Position numbers and translations under genes: made by a program
Source of the DNA: Thermochaetoides thermophila DSM 1495
Lineage: Eukaryota > Ascomycota > Sordariomycetes > Sordariales > Chaetomiaceae
NCBI RefSeq assembly: GCF_000221225.1
Contig: NW_006383023.1
Coordinates: forward strand, 2,170,001 to 2,234,000
Direction: 5' to 3'
Length of the DNA: 64,000 nt
In this document: piece by piece, positions 55,715-64,000 of the stretch
Position numbering within the stretch: position 1 is the stretch's first letter
How the letters are laid out: every line of letters begins with the position of its first letter
The notes under the pieces: generated by a model
Told to the model about the DNA's origin: nothing
Seen by the model: only the letters and a program-made list of their open reading frames with translations
The model's database searches: none

Positions 55715-57541
55715 TCAATCCCCCTTCTCCCTTATTTCCTTCCCATCCCCCACCCTCCAACTTTCCTCCTGCCTACTCCCCACCGGCGGCAGGGGGGCAT
55801 GAGCATTACTCATCCCCCTCTGTCTCCCCCCGCCCTGGTCACATCGTCCGTTTTTTTTAGTATCAACAATACCTCCCGCTCCCGAAGAAAACTTGGCTGC
55901 TGCCGCGCTGCCGGGGGTGGTATAATAATACCCCGACCCCGATCCAGAGCCCGACCCATCTGAATTATGGCTGACGTTATTCAGAGCCGACGGGCGACGC
56001 TGATGGCCTCCATGTCCGTAGGCACCAACACCGAAAGCGGATGAGGAGGAGATGGAGGGCACGGGGATGTGCTTTGTTGAAAGGGGGAGGATCGGTGCGG
56101 CAGCGGCGGCTTTGGAGGAGGCAGACAGCGCGCGGGCGCGCTGATCGGCCTTGTTCTTAGCGCTACTCCGATCGTAGAGGTACAGCCCCAGAAAGGTGAG
56201 GGCGATGCCTAAAGCTTGGACCTTCGTCGTCGGCGAGCGGAACCAGAGGATTGCGATGATGATTACGAAAACGCGCTTGATGAGGGACGCGACGGAGTAT
56301 GTCACGGGAGAGACCATCGACAGAAGTATAAACGCGAGGATGTTCTGCCCGAAATGGAACGTCCCGTTAAAGATATACTCCAACACCAGAGGACCGTGGT
56401 CCAAGGAATTGGGCGCCTGGTTGAGATCGACGCTGCCGTCCCAGAGAAAGTCGCCTAGGATATCGAGGCCTTCGGTCCAGAACCAGATAGGACCAGTTAA
56501 CAAAAAGGCGAGGCCGGAGGAGTAGCACAAGAGATTGAGCTTGTCGAGTTTGCGGGGTAGGGGGCCGTTCGGGCCGGATTCGGCTTCCGCGCGTGCGGCT
56601 TCGTTGAAGAGCCGCTTGGAGAAGATGTTTTGGGTGACGAAAATTATGGCTGCCAACAGGGCGTAGATGATGCCGAGGAATTGGCCTCCGAATTGGTGGT
56701 TACCGCTGCAGGCGAGCATGACACCTATAGTGAGGGGGATTAGGCTGAGGTAGGTGGAGGTTGGGTAGCGGATGTCGAAGAAGATGCGGTAGGCTAGGAC
56801 CGTGAACAACGGGGAGAGGCCCTTAATGGTGTGGACTAGGGACACGGGGATCTTGGATGTCGCGCTGGAGGAAAGAAGGTGCCCTCCGATTTGGAACAAA
56901 GCGAGCGGGAGCGTCGTACGGATGACATCCTTCGAGGGATGGCGAATGGGGTATTTCAGAGCCGGGATCGCGGTGCGCAGACGAGGAAAGACGGACGCTA
57001 GCCAGGAGAAGAGGATGCAGTACGACGATACGAAGCCGAACTGCACGAGCGTCAGCGTCGCCGGCTTGTCGAAGGCGGTCAGGATCGCCTTGGACGAGGT
57101 GTTGGTCAGGGCGGACGACCAGTACCACATGAGGCACAGTACGATAAGCTTCCAGGAGAAGGGCGCGCGTAGCGCGTCGGCCAGGTCGTGTGCGTTTTGC
57201 GACATGCTACCCGACCGCAGGCGGTGCAGAGCATTGCTGATACTGCTTTTGCGACCGTGGCCGAAAGACGATGAGGAGCCTGGGGCCCAGCGTACGCGGC
57301 TATCGCGGCGGGCATGCCAGCGGTCGGGAGGAGGTTGCGATATGTTGGGAATGCTGCCGTTACCATTGAGGTAGCCGTTTTGTTGCCAGCGAGGGACGGA
57401 CGGTGTTTGGCCGTTTAGGCTGGGAAAGGCTTGCGAGTCGAAGTCAGGAAATTTCTCAGTCTCGCCTTTGGCGTAGTCAGAAGAGGATGGGCGGGAGGGC
57501 GAGCGCGATTGCGAAGAGGCGCGGAGATGTGAGTGCGCCAT
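55715..57541 (-). CDS. Triose-phosphate-transporter family membrane protein (Sly41-like)
   Basis: Single exon, 608 residues from ATG 57541. A cytosolic Ser-rich N-terminal extension (about 1-125, with RDSRVRWAPGSSSSFGHGRKSS) precedes about ten hydrophobic segments at about 128-460. These have TPT/nucleotide-sugar-transporter hallmarks: WYWSSALTNTSSKAIL, TLTLVQFGFVSSYC, VSLVHTIKGLSPLFTVLAYRI, QNIFSKRLF, and SPVTYSVASLIKRVFVIIIAI, ending in GIALTFLGLYLYDR. This layout matches yeast Sly41, an ER/Golgi multicopy suppressor of Ypt1 loss, and fungal DUF250 proteins. The transported substrate is not deducible. The C-terminal tail is Ser/Gly/Ala-rich and cytosolic. It is divergent from SF3B2 with 691 bases between starts. 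Confidence 0.88.
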   Translation of the reverse strand: MAHSHLRASSQSRSPSRPSSSDYAKGETEKFPDFDSQAFPSLNGQTPSVPRWQQNGYLNGNGSIPNISQPPPDRWHARRDSRVRWAPGSSSSFGHGRKSSISNALHRLRSGSMSQNAHDLADALRAPFSWKLIVLCLMWYWSSALTNTSSKAILTAFDKPATLTLVQFGFVSSYCILFSWLASVFPRLRTAIPALKYPIRHPSKDVIRTTLPLALFQIGGHLLSSSATSKIPVSLVHTIKGLSPLFTVLAYRIFFDIRYPTSTYLSLIPLTIGVMLACSGNHQFGGQFLGIIYALLAAIIFVTQNIFSKRLFNEAARAEAESGPNGPLPRKLDKLNLLCYSSGLAFLLTGPIWFWTEGLDILGDFLWDGSVDLNQAPNSLDHGPLVLEYIFNGTFHFGQNILAFILLSMVSPVTYSVASLIKRVFVIIIAILWFRSPTTKVQALGIALTFLGLYLYDRSSAKNKADQRARALSASSKAAAAAPILPLSTKHIPVPSISSSSAFGVGAYGHGGHQRRPSALNNVSHNSDGSGSGSGSGYYYTTPGSAAAAKFSSGAGGIVDTKKNGRCDQGGGRQRGMSNAHAPLPPVGSRQEESWRVGDGKEIREKGD

Positions 57542-58232
57542 GGCACGGTATTCTTCTCTTATTACCCTATTTTATTTTCCGTCTGTCGGTTTGTCTGCTT
57601 TCTCTGTCGGATCAAACGACGGCGATGACGATGGGAGACGGCGTAATCCGTGTAATCCGTCGAACGAGGGGACGATAAGAAGAAAAAAAAAAGACGAAAA
57701 GTCAAACGAGCGGAAGGGTTCAGGGTCTCGCAACGATGCACAGAACACGTTGTATCACCACGCCGGGCGACGGTCAGAACAACGTATCATGGACACAGAC
57801 ACGAAGCCGATGACATGGACAATGAGAAAAGTCGCAGACTTGCTCCCCTGAGTTCCTGACGACAATGATGTCTAACATCCAAAACCTGGAAGTGGAACGT
57901 CGCGACCACGCCAGCGATTGGCGCTGCGCCCTGCCATTGGCCGATTGCAGGGACCCGCTTCCTCATCTGCATGGCGTGGAGGGGCGTGCCATGTTGATTG
58001 GCCCAGAGCGATCCGTACATTAAGCTCTCTTGGCGCAAAGCCTCAGGTACGTACTGTGGCTGGGCGGAAGCTATCAAGCCACAGTAATCCCAAACTTTTG
58101 GCCGGCGCGCATCATCATCTACAGCATTGAGCATCGCGTGCATCTCGAGTTTCTCGGGATCGGCCACCAGCTCAACCTTTTTGTCATTAATATTTTCCCA
58201 TTTAATGACATAACCCAGCGGGAACCATCAAG
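57542..58232. promoter_or_regulatory. Shared divergent promoter region (transporter / SF3B2)
   Basis: No gene. It includes an A run at 57681-57690 and GC-rich segments with ATTGG/CCAAT-type words (near 57916 and 57936) that could be CCAAT boxes. Assignment is by motif only. Confidence 0.45.
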
Positions 58233-60060
58233 ATGGCGGCCCCTAAGATGACTAAGAACCAGCTGCGCCGGGCGCGCAAGAAGGAGCTCAAGAAGGCCCA
58301 GGCCGAGGTCAGTCTCATCGTCAGCTTTCATTGGCATCTCTAACACCGAGCAGGCCAAGAGCAAGGAGGTCAGCGAGAATGAGAAGGAAGAGTCGAAAGA
58401 GCCAGAGCCAGAGGACAAGAAGCCGGTCGACCTTGAGGTCAAGAAGGACCCTGCGACACCCGATGTCGACGCAGACGGCCCGGTCATAGACGACTTCGTC
58501 CAACCACCCGAGGACCCGGCCTTCGCCGAGTACAAGGCCATCTTCGAGAAGTTTGGTGTCGTACACATCGACGAGGACAACAAGAACCAGGGCCCGAACA
58601 AGGGCGAGGTCTTCTTCGACCAGGACGACGAGATCCCCAGCGAGGACGAGGAGCAGCAGCCGAAACTGTCGAAGAAGAAGCGCAAGAAGCTCAACAAGCT
58701 GTCCATTGCTGAGCTGAAGGCTCTCGTCAAGAACCCAGAGGTCGTCGAATGGCACGACGTCTCGTCATCCGACCCGCGTCTGCTCGTCCAGATCAAGGCA
58801 CAGCGCAACGTCGTACCCGTTCCCGGTCACTGGTCCCTCAAGCGCGAGTATCTCTCCAGCAAGCGCGGTATCGAGAAGCCCCCATTCAAGCTCCCCAAGT
58901 TCATCGCCGACACGGGCATCACCGAGATGCGCGACGCGATCCTCGAGAAGCAAGAGCAACAGACCCTCAAACAAAAACAGCGCGAGCGCGTGCAGCCGAA
59001 GATGGGCAAGCTCGACATTGACTACCAAAAACTCTACGACGCCTTCTTCCGCCACCAGACCAAGCCCAACCTCACGCGCTTCGGCGACGTCTACTACGAA
59101 GGCAAGGAATGGGAGGCCGACTACAAGATTTTCAAGCCCGGCGAGATGAGCGACGCCCTCAAAGAAGCCCTCGGCATGCAACCCGGCTACCCGCCCCCGT
59201 GGCTCCTTGCCCAGCAGCGTATCGGCCCCCCGCCGTCTTACCCTACGCTCAAAATCCCTGGCCTCAACGCCCCCATCCCGCCCGGCGCATCCTGGGGCTT
59301 CCAGCCCGGCCAGTGGGGCAAGCCGCCACTGGACGAGTACAACCGTCCTTTGTATGGCGGCGATATCTTCGGCATCATGAACCAGCCCGGCTACGCCACG
59401 CAACCACAGGGGCCCGTCTCGGAACCGATCGACCGCTCCTTGTGGGGCGAACTGCAGCCGCCGGCGGAAGAGTCCGAGGAAGAGTCCGAAGAGGAAGAAG
59501 AAGAGGAGGAGGGATCGGAGGTTGGTGCCGGGGAGATTCCTCCCGGCGGCACAGAAACCTCCATCAGCGGGTTCGAGACGCCAGCCGTCACGCATGCCGA
59601 GGCGCCTGGCTTGGAGACCAGTCTGGCAGGCGAATTCGACCTGCGCAAGGCCCGTCGGGGGTTCGAGACCGAAGAATCGGCTGCGCCGCGGCAGGCGTAC
59701 ACGGTCATTCCCGAGCGCCAAGCCCGCGTGGAAGGCTTCTTTGGGTCGGACAAGGTGTACGACTTATCTGCCGCTTCTCGCTCAGGTGTGCCTGTGCTTG
59801 GGTCAGGGGAGGATGATGCATCGAGGAAGAGGAAGAAGCCTGGTGATGTGGATGTCGCGCTGGATCCGGACCAGTTGGCTGCGGGAGGAGGATTGAGTAA
59901 GGAGGAGCTGAAGAAGAAGTATGAGGCGGGCAGGAAGGAGGAGGGGATCGGGGCGCAATGGACAAGGAGTAGGGAGTATGAGGAGGACTTGAGTGAAATG
60001 ATTGCGCAGGAGAGCCGGAAGAGATTGAAGAGGGAGGAGGAGAGGAAGGGGAGGAGGTGA
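58233..60060 (+). CDS. CUS1: U2 snRNP SF3b subunit 2 (Cus1/SAP145)
   Basis: Exons 58233-58307 and 58354-60060 encode 593 residues; the 46-nt intron (GTCAGT donor, CTAAC branch, CAG acceptor) is phase 0. SF3B2 helps U2 snRNP bind the branch site. Features: Lys/Arg-rich N-terminus (KNQLRRARKKELKKAQ); acidic linker; DUF382 domain at about 138-270 (NPEVVEWHDVSSSDPRLLVQIKAQRN, VPGHWSLKREYLSSKRGIEKPPF); PSP domain at about 290-365 (MSDALKEALGM...PPPWL, then YPTLKIPGLNAPIPPGASWG); a Glu/Ser stretch at about 395-415; and a C-terminal part with GFFGSDKVYDL followed by a basic helix that ends in KRLKREEERKGRR. It is upstream of CIA1 in the same direction. Confidence 0.95.
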
Positions 60061-60845
60061 ACTAATGGGACTAAGTAGCTTGTATGGGAACTTCTCAATA
60101 ATTGGCGTTGGGGAGATAATGGGTTTTGAGGTTTGACTATTCTTCATGGATGGAGTTACTGGTAGTAATGATAGTAGTCACATAGGCTGTTGAATGGATG
60201 TATTAGGCTTGAGTGCATCTCTAGAATGTTTTTACTGGTTGTACAATGTAAGAAAGAGGAAGCAGAGAGAAAGTAAACAATCCTTGATATGTGGCTGCGT
60301 TGTCACGTTAACACAAGCCACAGTCTCCTCTCACCGGCAAACAAGCATTTTGACCCGATATGAATCTAGATTCAAACGGATTACATATGAATAACTTTTC
60401 CAATACTCGAACTCGCCGTATTGTGCCCTCAGGCATACGACGCCCAACGTCAAGAGTGGATTGCATCATAACGCAGGGAGCCAAGCTCAAGTGGGGCACA
60501 GCAGCGCGGCATCGGAGGCGTGAATTGACACCAAAGTTTAGTGAGGGGCAACACGTTGCCCCTTCATCATCTTTCGAGAAGTTCACATTGTCAAACTCGT
60601 GACTTCTCTCGAGCCCTACAGTGGACTTCTTGGCTCAAGGAAATTTTTTGTATAATTTCCTTCCGCAATTAGTTTTCACTGTTGATTCGAAGGCAGGAGA
60701 AAACAGCAAATATTTGTGTCATTACCCCGCGTTTTCTCTTCTCAACTCGACCTCACCCGAGCGCTATCTCTCTCTCTCGAGAGAGAGAGAGAGACTCTAC
60801 CGATAACCGACCTCTTGTACTCCGATCAGCCTACTAATCAACACA
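60061..60845. promoter_or_regulatory. SF3B2 3' flank and CIA1 promoter/leader
   Basis: No gene. The last 80 bases contain a perfect 24-bp (TC)6(GA)6 palindrome at 60767-60790, extended to GA8. It lies about 55 bases upstream of the CIA1 start codon. Confidence 0.55.
60767..60794. repeat. (TC)6-(GA)8 palindrome in the CIA1 leader
   Basis: TC repeat running directly into GA repeat around a CTCGAG centre, giving perfect 12-bp arms with no loop. If transcribed it would form a stable hairpin just before the start codon. Confidence 0.9.
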
Positions 60846-62171
60846 ATGGCTTTGAAACCCAAATCCGCGATAATATCCCCCCTGTCCCCCTTCACCCCCG
60901 ACCTCTACCAACGCGCCTGGTGCTCCATCCCCCACCCAACCTTACCTCTTATCGCAACCGCCCACGCCAAATCCGTCACCGTCTTCTCCCTCTCCACCTT
61001 CACCAAACACAGCTCCCTCACCGGCGGGCATTCGCGGTCCGTCCGTACCGTCGCATGGCAGCCGCCCTTCGATAACGACAGTAATAAAGGAGGGGGGAAG
61101 AGGCTGAGATTGGTAACGGGCAGTTTTGATGCAACAGCCGGGTTGTGGAGTTATAAACCTAAGGCAGAAGATGAGCTGGAGCAGGAGGTTAAGTTCGGGA
61201 ATGGGGATGGGAGCGACAATGAGGAGGAGGAGGAAGATGAATGGGAGTTTACCCTGGTCCTAGAAGGGCATGAGAACGAAGTCAAGGGGTTATCGTTCAC
61301 CCCCTCGGGCCAGTACCTCGCCACATGTTCCCGCGACAAATCTGTTTGGATATGGGAGGATGTGTCGCTTGCTTCGTCGGACATACCTGGTATCCCCTCT
61401 GGAGAGGGGGAAGATGAATGGGAAACGGTTGCTGTTTTGACCGAGCACGAAGGGGATGTCAAGGCTGTGGCGTGGGCGCCTTCTCAGCTGCCGAATTCCC
61501 GCCCGAAAAACGCGAGTCGGTATTATAGCGCGGAATGTTTGGCTAGCGCAAGCTACGACAATACGGTGCGGATTTGGCGCGAAGATGCGGCCGAAGGACC
61601 GGGAGAGTGGGTGTGTGTGGCAGTGTTGGAGGGTCACGAGGGGACGGTGTGGAGTCTTCAGTGGGAAAGCAAAGAAAGAGAAGATGGGAGGTTTCCGAGG
61701 TTGATGACGTGTAGTGCGGATGGGACGGTTAGGGTTTGGAGGGTGAAGCACGACGAGGATGAGGACCAAGATGAAGGGCAGGGGCTGATGGGGAGGTTTG
61801 GAGCCATCCCTAACACGATGAGACGATCGTTGAAGGAAGAGTGGGAGTGTGAGGCTGTGTTGCCAAGGGTGCATTCAAGAGATGTGTACTCGATTAGTTG
61901 GAGTGCCAAGACGGGGCTGGTGGCAAGTACGGGGAGCGATGGGGTTGTTGCGATTTATGCGGAGGACCCTGATGCTCAGGAAGAGGGGGTGAGCAGATGG
62001 AGCGTGATTGGGACAGTGAAGAATGCACATGGGCCATATGAGGTTAACCATGTGACATGGTGCAAGAGGTGGGATGCTGGGATTGAGGCTGAGAGGAGGG
62101 GGAAGGAGGAGATGCTGGTTACGACAGGGGATGATGGGGTTGTAAAGGCTTGGGAGGTGAGAGTTGAGTAG
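60846..62171 (+). CDS. CIA1: Cytosolic Fe-S protein assembly WD40 protein (Cia1)
   Basis: Single exon, 441 residues from ATG 60846 (context ACACAATGG). Cia1 is the seven-bladed WD40 propeller of the CIA targeting complex, which delivers Fe-S clusters to cytosolic and nuclear apoproteins with Mms19 and Cia2. Repeats are visible by their GH..V and W(D/E/R) endings: TGGHSRSVRTVAW...TAGLW, LEGHENEVKGLSFTPSGQYLATCSRDKSVWIW, LTEHEGDVKAVAW...SYDNTVRIW, LEGHEGTVWSLQW...SADGTVRVW, RVHSRDVYSISW...SDGVVAIY, and NHVTWCKRW...GDDGVVKAW. Acidic loop insertions (residues about 110-130 and 300-310) are typical of fungal Cia1. The length fits the family with these insertions. Confidence 0.94.
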   Translation: MALKPKSAIISPLSPFTPDLYQRAWCSIPHPTLPLIATAHAKSVTVFSLSTFTKHSSLTGGHSRSVRTVAWQPPFDNDSNKGGGKRLRLVTGSFDATAGLWSYKPKAEDELEQEVKFGNGDGSDNEEEEEDEWEFTLVLEGHENEVKGLSFTPSGQYLATCSRDKSVWIWEDVSLASSDIPGIPSGEGEDEWETVAVLTEHEGDVKAVAWAPSQLPNSRPKNASRYYSAECLASASYDNTVRIWREDAAEGPGEWVCVAVLEGHEGTVWSLQWESKEREDGRFPRLMTCSADGTVRVWRVKHDEDEDQDEGQGLMGRFGAIPNTMRRSLKEEWECEAVLPRVHSRDVYSISWSAKTGLVASTGSDGVVAIYAEDPDAQEEGVSRWSVIGTVKNAHGPYEVNHVTWCKRWDAGIEAERRGKEEMLVTTGDDGVVKAWEVRVE

Positions 62172-63797
62172 GTGTGGTTGATTCGTGTGGACGGTTGGGA
62201 TCTGGGATTACATAGAGAGGCTGGCGCAGATGGTAGAGGGTTGGGTTTGGAGGTTAGATGGTAATGGACAATTTCAGTGAGTTTCTTTTAGTTTTCTGCC
62301 TTTGAGATAAATGACAACTTGCTAAAGGAACTGCCAAATGAAGGGCTTTGCACGTCTCGACGTTCTGTCTCTATCGATCCATATGACTTGCCATGATTTA
62401 TTTTGATGCCCCTTCCTAACCAAACAGGTCCTCTCACGTTCATGTCTCATGTCCAGGCCTTTCTCATCTTGCTAAAGCCTGGAAATGGCTAAACAAGCTG
62501 TGATAATATGGATCAGCTTAGCGTATTCATCTATCTTCATAAGCCTTTTGAGATACCTTTCACCCATTGATGAGGTGATGAGGAAAATATTTGGAACGTT
62601 CTCATGCCTACAACAAAATTGTGTTTCAGCACCATGAACGTATATCTTGCAGTGTGCTTCTCCGAAACTTCGTGGTTTCTGGCTTCACTCTAAGCTGTAT
62701 CAACCATTCAGGCACTGCCTTATTCCTAGACTCCTTAGCTCTTACATCGTTGGAAAACCTTTGACCAGCTCTTGTACCACAACCAAGAACGAAATGAGCG
62801 TGACCACAAAGAATGCCTCTGGTTGATACGGAAAAAAGTGGTTGTTTGTCTGCGAGCATTTCACATGTCTGCTTGCAGAGGTAGACCAGCGGGTGAGCAG
62901 TTTGCAGCAATCCTCCCCTGCAATCTGCTCCCACAATCTGCCACTGTGGTTTGCCCCTACAGTGATCTTTTGCAACCTGTCCCTACGATATGCCATCTAC
63001 TTTGGATTTATGAATTTTTTGTGAGACAATCTTGGAGATGCTGAAATATGCCGACAACCAAGACATAAAGATGTCCATCTCTGAGCTGGGGAGAGGAAGG
63101 TGCAGTAGCTGACTTCTTTTTGTTTCATAGCTTGATCCGATGATGTGACAAGGTTGCCTTTATATTGTGCATGTCTGTCCTAGGCTTCACCTGTCTCTTT
63201 TGGTCATATTCTGAGCTTCTGGAGTGCCTTTCGCTTTTCACGAACAGTCTGGTTCTCGATGTGTACAGAGTGCTGTCTGGATCCCTCTCGAAGATGTCTT
63301 CAGGCTCAGAGTTGGGACTGTGTCTTGAGGTGATGACTTGGGGACAGTGCAAATCTGTGTGTGAATTTGGAATTGAAGAGATAGTATTCAAGAATCGGTC
63401 ACACTTATGTAAAAGTGTTATGTTGCAAGAGGTTATGAAGAAGTCACTGGATTAAGGAAAGACAAAGCGAGGAGTTTGGTCGAGGACAGGAGCATCGCAG
63501 ATAGTCACATATGAGACCACATCTCAGTATTTCACATTCACGTGCATAATCAACTGCCAAAACTAACTACATACTTTGAACACCTTTTCCATTTCCATGT
63601 CCAGCATGCTTCTCATCATCCATGATTCCTAAACCCTGAAGGCAACATAATACTTCCCTTTCCACGAAACCTGATGAAAACAGCAAGCAAAACTTTATTG
63701 GTCTTTCTCCCTCACTGGCCCTTCTTACACCCTTCACTTTTAAAGCCCCCTGCTCGGGATTCTCAGCAATCTCGCCCTCGTCATCATTAATTCGTTG
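62172..63797. other. Region without a supported gene
   Basis: The left end is the CIA1 3' flank. Open frames at 62626-62934 and 63165-63455 are short, unsupported and without family features. No repeats or RNA genes were seen. Confidence 0.5.
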
Positions 63798-64000
63798 TCA
63801 ACAAGGGAACTTGGAGAAGGGCATGCCAAGCTTCTTGATGATGCCTTCATAGTTTGCTCAGTGATATTAAAAGGAGGAGGTTTGTCCTTCTTGTCTTTCT
63901 TCTTGCCGTTCTCCTTTTTCTCCTTGTCTTTCTTCTCTGACTCGCCATTCTTTTCGAAGTTATTCTTTCTTATCCTTGGCCCGTCATGCTTGTGCCTCAG
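63798..64000 (-). pseudogene. Lysine-rich 3' end of a minus-strand gene, cut by the window edge, apparently frame-broken
   Basis: Read on the minus strand from 64000, the frame gives a basic segment with Lys/Glu runs (SEKKDKEKKENGKKKDKKDK) followed by PPPFNITEQ. In that frame the sequence then loses protein character and continues to a stop at about 63742. A neighbouring frame gives YEGIIKKLGMPFSKFPC and TGA at 63798-63800, which looks like a natural C-terminus. Joining the two would need a one-base shift near 63850. Either the gene is broken, a sequence error is present, or the resemblance is chance. Only the last 60 or so residues are in the window and the family is not recognised. Confidence 0.33.

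Noticed and set aside
58765..59721. 318-residue frame antisense to SF3B2
   Set aside because: Same codon-bias shadow effect. The sense frame is a clear SF3B2.

Overview
The window is nuclear DNA of a filamentous ascomycete (Pezizomycotina; Eurotiomycetes is my best guess, not proven). The evidence is that most introns are 46-114 nt with GT..AG ends and CTAAC/CTCAC-like branch sites, the genes are dense and single-copy, there is a Zn(II)2Cys6 regulator, and the proteins are all eukaryotic housekeeping types with fungal architectures. Seventeen complete protein genes are modelled from splice phase and protein homology. There are also fragments at both edges and one decayed gene.

Layout. 1-8.5 kb is almost gene-free. 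It holds the 3' end of an unknown gene (3-470), then about 3.4 kb of a highly diverged tandem repeat with a 13-bp period (about 1790-5160), then unique sequence. 8.5-10.7 kb: Myb-like DNA-binding protein with a 624-nt intron. 13.4-15.9 kb (-): large disordered nuclear-type protein. 15.9-20.1 kb: no convincing gene, several simple repeats and hairpins. 20.1-22.3 kb (-): long coiled-coil protein. 23.7-25.3 kb: RVB2. 25.6-27.1 kb (-): LIN1/CD2BP2. 27.8-29.1 kb: UFD1. 30.2-32.7 kb: F-box/LRR protein. 34.9-37.4 kb: SUZ12-type Polycomb protein with VEFS box and PHD finger. 38.3-40.2 kb (-): mitochondrial ClpX (MCX1). 42.1-42.85 kb: decayed membrane-protein gene. 44.6-47.1 kb: glycogen branching enzyme. 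47.8-50.0 kb: mitochondrial ATP synthase beta. 51.0-52.5 kb (-): Zn2Cys6 regulator. 53.1-54.8 kb: ORC5. 55.7-57.5 kb (-): triose-phosphate-transporter family protein. 58.2-60.1 kb: SF3B2/Cus1. 60.8-62.2 kb: CIA1. The right edge holds a lysine-rich, apparently frame-broken fragment (-).

The genes do not form one pathway. Functional themes are chromatin and DNA replication (RVB2, SUZ12, ORC5), splicing (LIN1, SF3B2), mitochondria (MCX1, ATP2), protein quality control (UFD1, F-box, MCX1), carbohydrate storage (GBE) and Fe-S assembly (CIA1). Several neighbours are divergent pairs sharing a 0.6-1.3 kb promoter region: coiled-coil/RVB2, LIN1/UFD1, Zn2Cys6/ORC5 and transporter/SF3B2.

I found no new multi-gene system. 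The best leads are the 13-bp degenerate satellite, the SUZ12 gene whose reading frame continues cleanly for 51 codons after an in-frame TAG, its VEFS+PHD architecture, a UFD1 first exon that is exactly the ATG, and a stop-free 63-nt intron in the branching enzyme gene.
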